Shown piece after piece: positions 36,564 to 45,938 of a stretch of DNA of 64,000 bases; the first letter of the stretch is position 1, and each line of letters opens with the position of its first letter. Source of the DNA: Cyanobium sp. FACHB-13342 (GTDB lineage Bacteria; Cyanobacteriota; Cyanobacteriia; PCC-6307; Cyanobiaceae); contig NZ_JACJRT010000008.1 of NCBI RefSeq assembly GCF_014697415.1, positions 310,001 through 374,000 of the forward strand. Direction: 5' to 3'. Both the position numbers and the translations under genes were made by a program. The notes under the pieces were generated by a model, which worked only from the letters and a program-made list of their open reading frames with translations, had not been told where the DNA came from and searched no databases.

Positions 36564-36617
36564 GTTCGCCGTGGACGTGTGCCCTGTCACGGCTTCTGAA
36601 CCGCCGCTGAGGACGGC
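36490..36617 (+). repeat. Pair of near-identical 20-base direct repeats
   Basis: GAACCGCCGCTGAGCACGGC at 36490-36509 (inside the 137-aa gene) recurs at 36598-36617 just before the Gdt1-family gene, with one mismatch. The second copy precedes the next start codon by seven bases. The pair may be chance in GC-rich DNA or trace a small local duplication. Confidence 0.45.
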
Positions 36618-36624
36618 ATAAGCC

Positions 36625-37284
36625 ATGCCCGTTCCCCTCTCCAGCGACCCCAGCCTGGCCGCCTTCGGCTCCAGCCTCACCGCCATCACCCTGGCGGAGC
36701 TGGGCGATAAAACCTTTTTCATGGCGTTGATCCTGGCGGTACGCCACCGGGCCCGCTGGGTGTTCCTGGGCGCGTTTGCTGCGCTCACGGCGGTCACGCT
36801 GATCTCCCTGGCCCTGGGCTACGGCCTGCGGGAATTGCTGCCCCAGACCGTGGTGCCCTGGCTGGCCGCAGCGCTGTTTCTGGGTTTTGGCCTCAAGTTG
36901 CTGATCGATGCCCAGGGCATGGCCGCGGACGCGGCCGAAGAGGAAGCCGAGGAGGCCCAGGAGGCCATCAATGCAGCGGAATCCAGCAAGCCCCTCACCA
37001 CCGCCTGGGCCGTGGTCTGGGAGGCCTTCGCCCTGGTGTTCGTGGCGGAACTGGGGGACCGAACCCAATTCACCACGATCTTCATGGCCACCGCACCAGC
37101 CCAGGTGTTCAGCTTTGCCGGACTGCTGACGGGCACCTTGCTCGGTCACGCCCTGGTCACCTGGTTGGCGGTGGGCGCCGGCAAGTGGATCGGCCAGCGG
37201 GTCAATGAGCGGCTCTTGTATCGCCTCAGTGGCGGTCTTTTTCTGGTGTTCGGACTGGCAGCCCTGCAGCAGGCCCTGGGTTGA
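36625..37284 (+). CDS. Gdt1/UPF0016 family manganese/calcium exporter (Mnx-like)
   Basis: The 219-aa protein has six helices in two homologous halves, each with the family motif ExGD(K/R)T: ITLAELGDKTFFMAL (about 23-37) and VFVAELGDRTQFTTI (about 137-151), separated by an acidic cytoplasmic loop (about 95-118, AADAAEEEAEEAQEA). The Synechocystis homologue Mnx exports manganese from cytosol to thylakoid lumen or periplasm; the plant PAM71 supplies Mn to photosystem II. Both acidic motifs are intact in one polypeptide. Confidence 0.9.
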   Translation: MPVPLSSDPSLAAFGSSLTAITLAELGDKTFFMALILAVRHRARWVFLGAFAALTAVTLISLALGYGLRELLPQTVVPWLAAALFLGFGLKLLIDAQGMAADAAEEEAEEAQEAINAAESSKPLTTAWAVVWEAFALVFVAELGDRTQFTTIFMATAPAQVFSFAGLLTGTLLGHALVTWLAVGAGKWIGQRVNERLLYRLSGGLFLVFGLAALQQALG

Positions 37285-38343
<1,059 letters not shown>

Positions 38344-38397
38344 GCACCCCCCTGAGACAGGCCGGGCACTGGTGAAGGGCACCTCCCTTCCCAGTCC

Positions 38398-38775
38398 ATG
38401 GCCCGTGGCGCCGTGATTTCCCTGCTCGACACCCAGCAGGCCCGTCAGGGCCACTGGTGGCTCCCCGATGCCGGCTTTCCCCAACACCTCGCCAGCCTGC
38501 TCGGCGCGCCGCTGCGAGCGAGTGGGCAGCCGCCCCGCAGCTGGTGGGAGCTCGCCGCCGTGTTTGAACCGCTACGGCCGCTGCCCGCTGCAGATGCCCC
38601 GCCAACCACCAGCGACGCCACCTACCGCTACCTCATCTCCCTCCATCGGCGCGGCAACCGCCTGTGCTGCTGGCGCCGCTATCCGCAAGGCCTGGGCTGG
38701 CAACGCCGCTGCGGACCCATGCCCCTGGCGCAGTTCATCCACCGGTTCAACCAGCACCTAATCTCGCCCCCATGA
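38398..38775 (+). CDS. Hypothetical protein, 125 aa
   Basis: No family recognised. The product is soluble and Trp/Arg/Pro-rich (HWWLPDAGFPQHLASLLG, PRSWWELAAVF, CCWRRYPQGLGWQRRCG). It starts at ATG 38398 after GAPDH and its stop overlaps the next start (ATGA at 38772), a sign that both are real and co-translated. The Cys-Cys and Cys near residues 94-105 have no obvious partner. Confidence 0.6.
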   Translation: MARGAVISLLDTQQARQGHWWLPDAGFPQHLASLLGAPLRASGQPPRSWWELAAVFEPLRPLPAADAPPTTSDATYRYLISLHRRGNRLCCWRRYPQGLGWQRRCGPMPLAQFIHRFNQHLISPP

Positions 38776-39032
38776 CCGGCAATCTCCAGGCGATCGGCTT
38801 TCTGCTCAGCTGGGTGCTGGGCTGGGGCATTGGCGGATCCCTGATCGACGCGGGGTTGATCCAGGCGGGTGTGTATTCCCTGGAAACCGGCCAGATCGGC
38901 ACGCTCACCACCTTTGTGCTGTGGACCCTGGCCTGGGGCGGTGGTGGCTTGTGGCTCTACCGCCGCTTCACCAGCCCCGATCCGCACGCCCGTGCCTCGG
39001 ATCCATCCGACTCAGGCGACTCCCAGAGCTAA
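38772..39032 (+). CDS. Small membrane protein with two helices, 86 aa
   Basis: Two hydrophobic segments (about 7-28 and 42-64) flank a short loop; the end is Ser/Asp/Pro-rich. No named family. The start overlaps the previous stop by four bases. It ends 24 bases before the LexA-like box of umuD, so it belongs to the GAPDH side of the locus. Confidence 0.6.
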   Translation: MTGNLQAIGFLLSWVLGWGIGGSLIDAGLIQAGVYSLETGQIGTLTTFVLWTLAWGGGGLWLYRRFTSPDPHARASDPSDSGDSQS

Positions 39033-39056
39033 AGGCCCCATCACCCCTCCAAGACC

Positions 39057-39070
39057 AGTACATCTGAACT
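39057..39070 (+). promoter_or_regulatory. LexA-like box upstream of umuD-umuC
   Basis: AGTACATCTGAACT matches 13 of 14 positions of the cyanobacterial LexA consensus RGTACNNNDGTWCB (consensus from memory); the mismatch is A instead of T at position 11. It lies 26 bases before the umuD TTG, a place where LexA would block transcription, and controls an SOS-type gene pair. Confidence 0.65.
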
Positions 39071-39096
39071 AGCGTTGAAGGGTCTGCGGTCCACCC

Positions 39097-39483
39097 TTGG
39101 CTCCACGCCCGCGTGCCAACTTCCTCAAGCCCAACCCCCTCGAGCCAACAGCCACCAGCCTTGAAGAGCAGCTGATCCGCTGCCGTGCCAGCACCTTTTT
39201 GCTGCGGGTGAGCGGTGAGTCGATGGGGGGCGCCGGCATCCATCACGGCGACCTGCTGATCGTCGATCGGGGACTGGAACCCCGTGTCGGCCAGATCGTC
39301 GTCGCCTACCTCGACGGGGGCTTCACCCTCAAGCGGCTGGTTCGGCACCGGGGGCGGCTGCGGCTGGAAGCCGCCCATCCGGCCTACCCCCCCCTCGAGC
39401 TCACCGACTCCGACGACCATCAGCTCTGGGGAGTGGCGCTCCACGTGATCCGCGCCCTGGCAGCCAACCCGCCCCATCGCTGA
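39097..39483 (+). CDS. umuD: UmuD-like S24 family protein, short form
   Basis: UmuD is the regulatory subunit of DNA polymerase V. In 128 aa the catalytic Ser lies in VSGESMGGAGIHHGDLLIVD (Ser42) and the catalytic Lys in FTLKRL (Lys79); the 37-residue spacing equals that of E. coli (Ser60/Lys97). The protein has only 41 residues before the Ser, where E. coli UmuD has 59 and processed UmuD-prime 35. The only start is TTG 39097: an in-frame TGA lies at 39076-39078 with no ATG/GTG between. The AGFPSPA-type cleavage segment is absent. It is seven bases upstream of umuC. Confidence 0.88.
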   Translation: MAPRPRANFLKPNPLEPTATSLEEQLIRCRASTFLLRVSGESMGGAGIHHGDLLIVDRGLEPRVGQIVVAYLDGGFTLKRLVRHRGRLRLEAAHPAYPPLELTDSDDHQLWGVALHVIRALAANPPHR

Positions 39484-39490
39484 GCAAGCC

Positions 39491-40795
39491 ATGGGGCCCT
39501 GCCCGTTGGCCAGCCGCCACCCCGCCATCGTGCTGATCGACGGCAACAACTTCTACGCCTCCTGTGAGGCGGTGATGGATCCGGCCGTACTGGGCCGACC
39601 GCTGGTGGTGCTCTCCAACAACGACGGCTGCATCGTGTCGCGCAGCGCCGAGGCGCGAGCCCTCGGCATTCGCATGGGACAGCCCTACTTCCAGGTGCGA
39701 CGGGATCTGGAGCGCCAGGGCGTGGTGGTGCGCAGCTCCAACTACACCCTCTACGCCGACATGAGCCAACGGCTGATGGCCACCCTGGAACCCTGGGTGG
39801 AAGCGCTGGAGATCTACTCGATCGATGAGGCCTTTGGCCGATTGGGGCGGCCGGCCGGCAACGGCGACCTGAGCGACTGGGGCCAGCAGCTACGGCACCA
39901 CGTGCTGTGCCAGCTCGGGCTGCCGGTGGCCGTGGGCATCGGTCCAAGCAAGGTGCTGGCCAAGCTCGCCAACCGAGTTGCCAAGACGACCCCGGGACGC
40001 AACGGCGTCTTCGACATCGGCAGCATCCCCGACCCCGATCCCTACCTCGAAGCCATCGCCGTCGAAGAGGTCTGGGGCATCGGCCGCCAGCTCTCCCGCT
40101 GGTGCCGGCTGCGGGGCATCAGCCATGCCCGCGCCCTGCGGGACATGCCCACCGGAGAACTGCGGCGGCGCTGCGGCGTGGTGGGCGTGCGCCTGCAGCA
40201 GGAGTTACGCGGCCATGCCTGTCTGCCGCTCGAACTGGTGCCGGCTGCGAAGCGGGAAACCTGCGTCAGCCGCAGCTTCAGCCAGCCCATCACCACCCAG
40301 GGCGCGCTGAAAGAGGCGATCGCCACCTACCTGAGCCGGGCGGCAGAGAAATTGCGGCGACAACGGCAACGGGCCGGCGCCATCACGGTGTTTGTGCGCA
40401 GCAGCCCCTTCAACGGCACCAGCTTCTACAGCAACAGCGCCACCGTGACCCTGCCCCTGGCCAGCAACGACACGGCCGTGTTGCTGGCGGCAGCCCTGCC
40501 CCTGGTGACGCAGCTGTTCCGCCCCCACAAGCCCCTGCAGAAGGCCGGCGTGCTGCTGCAGGCCCTGCAGAGCACCACGACCCTGCAGCACCACCTGCTG
40601 CTGCCCCTACCCGAGGAGCAGCAACACCGTCGTGAGGCCCTGATGGCCGCCATCGATGCCCTCAACCGGCGCTATGGCAGCGGCACCGTGCAATGGGCCG
40701 CTGCCGGGCTGCACACTCCCTGGCGGATGCGGCGCTCACGCCTGTCCCGGTCGGCCACCACCCAGCTGGACGCCATCCCGCTGGTGCAAGCCTGA
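39491..40795 (+). CDS. umuC: Translesion DNA polymerase V catalytic subunit UmuC
   Basis: This Y-family polymerase of 434 aa is error-prone and acts after DNA damage. Motifs: VLIDGNNFYASCEAV (about 14-28), SNNDGCIVSRSAEARALGI, and the catalytic YSIDEAF (about 109-115), then a helix-hairpin-helix region (VEEVWGIGRQLSRW) and the little-finger domain. All three catalytic acidic residues are present. It is coupled to umuD behind the LexA-like box. The C-terminus is shorter on beta-clamp signature than I could verify. Confidence 0.95.
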   Translation: MGPCPLASRHPAIVLIDGNNFYASCEAVMDPAVLGRPLVVLSNNDGCIVSRSAEARALGIRMGQPYFQVRRDLERQGVVVRSSNYTLYADMSQRLMATLEPWVEALEIYSIDEAFGRLGRPAGNGDLSDWGQQLRHHVLCQLGLPVAVGIGPSKVLAKLANRVAKTTPGRNGVFDIGSIPDPDPYLEAIAVEEVWGIGRQLSRWCRLRGISHARALRDMPTGELRRRCGVVGVRLQQELRGHACLPLELVPAAKRETCVSRSFSQPITTQGALKEAIATYLSRAAEKLRRQRQRAGAITVFVRSSPFNGTSFYSNSATVTLPLASNDTAVLLAAALPLVTQLFRPHKPLQKAGVLLQALQSTTTLQHHLLLPLPEEQQHRREALMAAIDALNRRYGSGTVQWAAAGLHTPWRMRRSRLSRSATTQLDAIPLVQA

Positions 40796-40829
40796 ACGCC
40801 TGCAGGGTGAACGGACCCCAACCGCGGAT

Positions 40830-41090
40830 TCAGGCAAGTTCCTGCAGGGCGGCCTCGATCATGGCGGCGGTCACCGGAATGGTTTCCAGTTCGTCGGCAT
40901 TGTCGAGGTAGGCCTCAAAGGAGGCATAGCGCCGCAGATGGGGCTGGGCCGCCGGTTCGGCACAGGCCTCGCTCCAGCAGAGCTCATCGGAATGCCCGGA
41001 TTGCACGGCGCGATAGGACGCCAGGGCTTCCTCGAGATCGCCACCATCGCCGATGGCCTCACCGTGCCAGAACGCCTCGAAAAACACCAT
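40830..41090 (-). CDS. Hypothetical protein, 86 aa
   Basis: The ATG at 41088-41090 gives an acidic soluble protein (VFFEAFWHGEAIGDGGDLEE, then YASFEAYLDNADELETIPVT). No domain recognised. The frame is open to 41198, but that upstream part runs across the start region of the plus-strand methyltransferase gene (41177). It is convergent with umuC, 34 bases away. Confidence 0.55.
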   Translation of the reverse strand: MVFFEAFWHGEAIGDGGDLEEALASYRAVQSGHSDELCWSEACAEPAAQPHLRRYASFEAYLDNADELETIPVTAAMIEAALQELA

Positions 41091-41176
41091 GGAGCGGAAC
41101 GGGGGCAAACCAGCTGGAAGCAGCGTATCCAGCTCTCCAGCAGGGGGGAGTAGAAACAAGGGAATCCGGTTCTCCC

Positions 41177-41809
41177 ATGGGCAACAACTCCCCTGCAACG
41201 GGCAAAACCTGGTGGGAACGGCAGCGCACCGGACTGTCCAAAGTGGTGGCCGTGCTGGTGTTCGTGGTGGTGGCCCTCACCCAGAGCCGCTGGGAACAGC
41301 ACCACGAGGACGTGGCCACCTTCCTCTACAGCGCAGGATTGGCCCTGGCGGCCATCGGCGCAGCGGGGCGGATCTGGTGCTCGTTCTTCATCTCCGGCCG
41401 CAAGGACGGCCAGCTGGTGACCGAAGGTCCCTACTCGATCAGCCGCAATCCCCTGTATGTCTTCAGTTGCATCGGGCTGGTGGGGGTGGGACTGACCACG
41501 GAAACCCTCACCTACCCGGTGCTGTTTCTGCTGATCTTTGGGCTGTACTACCCCGGGATCATGGGCCGGGAGGAACGGCGCCTCGAAGAGCTGTTCGGTG
41601 ATGCCTATCGCGCCTACCAGCAGCGGGTGCCGCGCTTCTGGCCCCAGCCTCGGCTCTACAGCGAACCAGCGAGCTGGAGCAGCAACCCGCGCCTGTTCCG
41701 CCGCCACATCCTCAGCGACATCTGGTTTGTGTGGATTGCCGCGATCATCGAGCTGGTGGAGGGATTCCGCAACGTGGGGTGGCTCCCCCACCTGCTGCAG
41801 CTCTGGTGA
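41177..41809 (+). CDS. ICMT/PEMT-family integral membrane methyltransferase
   Basis: The 210-aa protein has four to five helices and the isoprenylcysteine-methyltransferase fingerprint: VTEGPYSISRNPLYVFSCIG (about 81-100) and EERRLEELFGDAYRAYQQRV (about 136-155), which bind SAM. Bacterial members methylate varied lipids or proteins; here the substrate is unknown. It starts at ATG 41177. No co-directional neighbours with a shared pathway. Confidence 0.87.
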   Translation: MGNNSPATGKTWWERQRTGLSKVVAVLVFVVVALTQSRWEQHHEDVATFLYSAGLALAAIGAAGRIWCSFFISGRKDGQLVTEGPYSISRNPLYVFSCIGLVGVGLTTETLTYPVLFLLIFGLYYPGIMGREERRLEELFGDAYRAYQQRVPRFWPQPRLYSEPASWSSNPRLFRRHILSDIWFVWIAAIIELVEGFRNVGWLPHLLQLW

Positions 41810-41845
41810 GTGCACCGTCGCACACCGCTCACCAGCACCCGTCAC

Positions 41846-42154
41846 TCACCACCAGTCATCCCAGAAGGGACCGCCGAAACCGTCATCAAAGGCAGGCTCC
41901 ACGGTCCAGGTGGGGGGTGGTCCCCCAGCCAGGGGCGGCTTGGGGGGGCCGGAGAGGGTTTCGGCGTTGATGCCGGGAATCGGCACGGCCTCACACGGAC
42001 ACAGGCAGGCCCCATCGGGGCCCATCTGGCCGACGGTGGGCTGGGCACAGCCACAGGAACATCCCTGGGCCTGACCAGCCGGGGGAGCCATCAGGCAGAG
42101 CAGGGCCAGGCCAGGGACGGCACCACCCATGCGGAGAACAGACGGCCAGGGCAT
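41846..42154 (-). CDS. Secreted protein with two CxCxC motifs, 102 aa
   Basis: A signal peptide is clear (about 1-28, LALLCLMAPPAGQA). Just after it come two identical-spaced triplets, CSCGC (Cys32, 34, 36) and CLCPC (Cys50, 52, 54), separated by 13 residues. The rest is Pro/Gly-rich with an aromatic, acidic end (FDDGFGGPFWDDWW). I recognise no family. The Cys spacing suggests metal binding or paired disulfides outside the cytoplasm. It is on the minus strand downstream of dnaG, 54 bases away. Confidence 0.65.
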   Translation of the reverse strand: MPWPSVLRMGGAVPGLALLCLMAPPAGQAQGCSCGCAQPTVGQMGPDGACLCPCEAVPIPGINAETLSGPPKPPLAGGPPPTWTVEPAFDDGFGGPFWDDWW

Positions 42155-42208
42155 CGAATCAAACCGGGTGAGAGGACAACAGGCTGGAATGGGAAGCGGA
42201 GGCTGCGC

Positions 42209-44287
42209 TCAGGCGGCAGGTTGGGCCATCACCTCCCCGTAGCCGGCGCGGCGCTGGGAATCGAGGTGCTCCAGATGCTTGCGCTCGTTGTAATAGAGCT
42301 CCTGGAAGCGCAGGGCATCGCCGTTGAGCTCGGCGAAGAGGGCCTCGATCCGCGCTTCCATATCGCTCACCGGAGCCAGGCCTGAGGCGGAAGCTCGGGC
42401 CTCCTGGCGTTCCTCATCCAGCAGCCGGGCGATGCAGCGCTCCAGGGTTTCAAGCCGTTGGCTGCCCCAGGCATCCAGCAGGTGTCGGCAACGCTTGACG
42501 CTCTTCTGCCGTTCCAGGGCAGCCGTGGCACCGCGCAACTGGAGCAGGGGCTGGCTGAGGCTCATCCGCTGCAGTTCACTCGGCTCCAGCAGGGGGGTGA
42601 GCCGGCCGAGCAGGGCGCTCTGCTCCACCACCAGCAGGTCGGCCAGCAGCCGGGGCAGGTCGAGATCCGCCAGCTCGAGGCCAGGGTCACTGCCCCGGTT
42701 GATCGCCTCCAGCCGACCGACGCCCAGGTTGTCCTCCTCCAGGGAACTGATGGCTGCCCAGAGCAGGCGATGGTGCTGCAGGGCGAAGTCGTCGAGCTCC
42801 CGCTGGCGCAGCTCCACCCGGATCGCGGGGCGATGGGTGGGGCAATGGAGATAGAGCCGCAGCAGCTCAGCCTCAGCCCGTTCCCGCAAGCCCGCCTCGC
42901 CCGGCTGCTCCCACTTCTGGGAGCGCCCATGCCAGCGCTGACCCTTCACCTGCTGGCGCAGGTCGTCTTCGAGCTGGATCGCCAGCCGCGCCTGGCCGCC
43001 GCTCAGCCGCTCGGCCACCCGCTGGAGGTAGTGGCTGCGCACGGCGCTCTGGGGCAACTTGCCGAGCAGGGCAACCAGGGCTGTCACCGCCTGCTGGAAT
43101 TGGTCGGCACGGGCCAGATCGCGCCCCTCGAGGACCTGCTCCATCTGCCAATCCAGCCAGAGGGGGGCCTGATCGAGCAGGGAGCGGTACTCGCCGGCGC
43201 CGTGCTGCTGGAGGAACTCGTCGGGATCTTTGCCAGCTGGCAGGTGAAGCACCCGCAGCTCCAACTGGCCCTGCAGGGCCAGTTGCTCCACCTCGCCGAT
43301 GGCGCGCTGGGCGGCGCGCACCCCGGCGCCATCGCTGTCGAAGTTGAGAATCAGCCGCCGGCTCTCGCAGCAGCGGCACAGCTGGGTGATCTGCTGGCTG
43401 CTGAGGGCCGTGCCCAGGGCCGCCACCGCATTGGTGATGCCAGCGGCATGGAGGGCGATCACGTCGAAATAGCCCTCCACCACCACCGCCCGGTCGTCCT
43501 TGCGGATGGCCGGGCTGGCCTTGTCGAGCCCAAAGAGGTGTTTGCCCTTCTCAAACACCTCCGTTTCCGGCGAGTTGAGATATTTGGGTTCAGCGCCGTC
43601 AAGACTGCGACCGCCAAAGCCGATGACCCGGCCCTGGCGGTCCTTGATGGGCACCATCACACGACCACGGAACCGGTCGTAGAAGCCGTCCCCACCCTTG
43701 CGGGGCACAACCAGACCGGCGGCCTCCAACAGCTCCGGAGCCAAGCCTTCAACCTGCTGCAGGTGGGCGAGCAGGCCATCCCAGCGATCGGGGGCAAAGC
43801 CGAGCTCAAAGGCTTCGAGGGTGGCCTCGCTCAGGCCACGGCTCTCACGCAGATAGGCCAGGGCAGCCGCTCCCTCCGAGGTGCGGAGTTGGCTGCGAAA
43901 CCACCCCGCCGCCAGGGTGAGAACCCGGTGTAGCTGTTCACGGCGGGAGAGCTGCTTGCGCAGCCGTTCCTGCTGGGGACCGTCGAGGGTTTCGATCGGC
44001 AGCTGGTACTTGCGCGCCAGCTCCAGCACCACATCGCTGAAGCTCTGGCGCTGGTGCTCCATCAGAAACTTGATGGCATTGCCTCCCGCTCCGCAGGAGA
44101 AGCAGTAGTAGAACTGCTTGGCCGGGGACACCGTCATCGACGGTGACGTGTCGTCGTGGAAGGGACAGATGCCGACGTACTCCCGACCCTTCTTCTTGAG
44201 CACCACGTGCTCGCCCACCACATCGACGATGTCGGCCCGCTCCTTGACGGCCTCGATCGTGCGGGGGTGGAGACGGGGCAGGCTCAA
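42209..44287 (-). CDS. dnaG: DNA primase
   Basis: DnaG makes RNA primers for replication. The 692-aa protein has the CHC2 zinc ribbon (CPFHDDTSPSMTV ... FYYCFSCGAGG, about 40-67), the RNA polymerase domain with a Toprim core (VVVEGYFDVIALH near 265, then ILNFDSDGAG with the DxD metals near 315), and a C-terminal helicase-interaction region rich in Leu/Arg/Glu. Length is slightly above E. coli's 581 aa, as usual in cyanobacteria. It is divergent from the DMT transporter with 14 bases between starts. Confidence 0.98.
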   Translation of the reverse strand: MSLPRLHPRTIEAVKERADIVDVVGEHVVLKKKGREYVGICPFHDDTSPSMTVSPAKQFYYCFSCGAGGNAIKFLMEHQRQSFSDVVLELARKYQLPIETLDGPQQERLRKQLSRREQLHRVLTLAAGWFRSQLRTSEGAAALAYLRESRGLSEATLEAFELGFAPDRWDGLLAHLQQVEGLAPELLEAAGLVVPRKGGDGFYDRFRGRVMVPIKDRQGRVIGFGGRSLDGAEPKYLNSPETEVFEKGKHLFGLDKASPAIRKDDRAVVVEGYFDVIALHAAGITNAVAALGTALSSQQITQLCRCCESRRLILNFDSDGAGVRAAQRAIGEVEQLALQGQLELRVLHLPAGKDPDEFLQQHGAGEYRSLLDQAPLWLDWQMEQVLEGRDLARADQFQQAVTALVALLGKLPQSAVRSHYLQRVAERLSGGQARLAIQLEDDLRQQVKGQRWHGRSQKWEQPGEAGLRERAEAELLRLYLHCPTHRPAIRVELRQRELDDFALQHHRLLWAAISSLEEDNLGVGRLEAINRGSDPGLELADLDLPRLLADLLVVEQSALLGRLTPLLEPSELQRMSLSQPLLQLRGATAALERQKSVKRCRHLLDAWGSQRLETLERCIARLLDEERQEARASASGLAPVSDMEARIEALFAELNGDALRFQELYYNERKHLEHLDSQRRAGYGEVMAQPAA

Positions 44288-44301
44288 GGGACAGGGGGGC
44301 T

Positions 44302-45183
44302 GTGGTGGGCACTGAAGCGACGCCCGATTCTGACGGGGGCCGGCGTGCCGTGCTGGGGATGGTGGCCAGCGCCCTGAGTTTCTCCCTGATGGGGGTGTGC
44401 GTGAAACAGGTGGGCGGGCGAATTCCCGCTGCCGAGGTGGTGCTGGCCCGGGCGATCGTGAGCGTGGGCCTGAGCTGGTGGCTGCTGCACCGCGCCGGGG
44501 TGCCGCCCTGGGGGCAGCGGCGCGGACTGCTGGTGTGGCGCGGCGTGATCGGCACGGCCGCCCTGCTGTGCGTGTATGCGGCCCTGGCAGCCCTGCCCCT
44601 GGCCTCCGCCACGGTGCTGCAGTACCTCTACCCCCCGTTCACCGCCCTGCTGGCCTGGTTGATGCTGGGAGAACGCATCGGCAAGCGGGTGCTGGCCGCC
44701 ATGGCCCTCGGTTGGGCCGGGGTGCTGCTGGTGGCCCAACCCGGTAGCGACCTGGCCCTGGCCTGGCAGCCGGTGCTCATCGCCGTGGCGGGGGCCCTGT
44801 TCACGGCCCTGGCCTACGTGAGTGTGCGCTCCCTGGGGCAGAGCGAGCATCCGCTCGTGATCGTGTTCTATTTCCCGCTCGTGGCCCTGCCCTTGAGCCT
44901 GCCGCTGGTGGCGCTCGATCCGGTGCTGCCGACCCCTGGGGAGGTGGCCTGGCTGATTGGGGTGGGGGTGTTCACCCAACTGGGCCAGGTGTACCTCACC
45001 CGCAGCCTCACCGCCCTGCCGGCGGCCAGGGCCACGGCAATCAGCTACGTGCAGGTGGTGTTCGCAGGGGGCTGGGGCTGGCTGTTATTCGGCGAGACCA
45101 TCGATGGCGCCACAATCGCCGGCGCGGCGCTGGTGTTGGCCGCCACCCTGGTGAGCCTCAGTCATCGTCAGCCGGTGCGTTGA
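44302..45183 (+). CDS. EamA/DMT-family transporter
   Basis: The 293-aa protein has ten predicted helices in two EamA repeats (about 15-140 and 155-285), with ASALSFSLMGVCVKQ in the first and TAISYVQVVFAGGWGWLLFG in the second. Start: GTG 44302, or the adjacent GTG 44305. Substrate unknown (drug/metabolite superfamily). Its 3' end overlaps the convergent HNH-like gene by 26 bases. Confidence 0.88.
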   Translation: MVGTEATPDSDGGRRAVLGMVASALSFSLMGVCVKQVGGRIPAAEVVLARAIVSVGLSWWLLHRAGVPPWGQRRGLLVWRGVIGTAALLCVYAALAALPLASATVLQYLYPPFTALLAWLMLGERIGKRVLAAMALGWAGVLLVAQPGSDLALAWQPVLIAVAGALFTALAYVSVRSLGQSEHPLVIVFYFPLVALPLSLPLVALDPVLPTPGEVAWLIGVGVFTQLGQVYLTRSLTALPAARATAISYVQVVFAGGWGWLLFGETIDGATIAGAALVLAATLVSLSHRQPVR

Positions 45184-45622
45184 GCGTGTCGGCATGGGCG
45201 ACCACCCGGCGGCAAAACGCCACCAGCTCCTCTGGGGTCATGTCGTGCTTGGCGTCGTTGGTCCGCCAGGCACAGATCACGAAGTTGGGTTCAGGGCGGT
45301 TGGAGTGGTGGTCAATCGTGGGCAGCAGGGCGTACTGCTTCTTGTGCTCACCCTTGCCCTCCGCCGCCTCCCGGTTGTCGTAGGTGCCGATCAAATGCCA
45401 GTCGAGTTGTTCCCCGGTCCAGTGATCGAGGCCGCCTGAGGCCACCACGGCCTCGTGAATGGCGAGCCGGTACTGCTGCACGTTGCCGCTGCCACCGCGT
45501 TTCTGATCGCGTTTGCACAGGGTGACGGCCTTGCGCTGCACCCAGCCCGGATAGGTGCGGGCCACGTTGTCGGGCATCCAAGGCGGCGGGCTGGTCTCCA
45601 TGCCCTGAGTCTTGCGGTTCAC
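45158..45622 (-). CDS. HNH-nuclease-like hypothetical protein, 154 aa
   Basis: The protein has YPGWVQRKAVTLCKRDQKRG near the start and a segment TIDHHSNRPEPNFVICAWRTNDAKHDMT (positions about 105-132) that follows the DH...N(L/F)..C...N..K pattern of HNH nucleases, though the usual second Cys is missing. I read it as an HNH-fold relative of uncertain activity. It sits between the DMT transporter and a small exported protein with no partner toxin, methylase or integrase nearby. Confidence 0.6.
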   Translation of the reverse strand: MNRKTQGMETSPPPWMPDNVARTYPGWVQRKAVTLCKRDQKRGGSGNVQQYRLAIHEAVVASGGLDHWTGEQLDWHLIGTYDNREAAEGKGEHKKQYALLPTIDHHSNRPEPNFVICAWRTNDAKHDMTPEELVAFCRRVVAHADTLNAPADDD

Positions 45623-45688
45623 CGCCAGCCTGGCCAGCAGTGGGCATCCGGCCTAGAACGCAAGCAGCGACCGTTCTGGAGCGATCCC

Positions 45689-45931
45689 ATGCGCCATGCC
45701 GTTCTGCTGCCCGCGCTGGTGGCGGCGATGTCAGGACTCCTCGCCCTGCCATGCCGGGCAGGCGGCGCCATCGGGCAGTCCAACGTGAGCCAGGCGGAAG
45801 CGATCCGCAGTGCCACGGTGGGCATGCTGCCCGGAGAGGTGATCACCTCCAGCAACTGCACCGAAACCCTGGTGGATGGCATCACGTTGTACAGCTGCGA
45901 GGTGCAATGGGGGGCACCACCGTCCCCCTGA
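45689..45931 (+). CDS. Small exported protein, 80 aa
   Basis: From the ATG at 45689 there is a signal peptide (about 1-24, LLPALVAAMSGLLALPCRAGG) followed by a short mature domain with two Cys in SSNCTETLVDGITLYSCEVQW that could form one disulfide. The frame is open further upstream to 45455, but that part overlaps the HNH-like gene antisense. No family recognised. It converges with the lipoprotein gene, seven bases apart. Confidence 0.6.
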   Translation: MRHAVLLPALVAAMSGLLALPCRAGGAIGQSNVSQAEAIRSATVGMLPGEVITSSNCTETLVDGITLYSCEVQWGAPPSP

Positions 45932-45938
45932 GCCAAGT

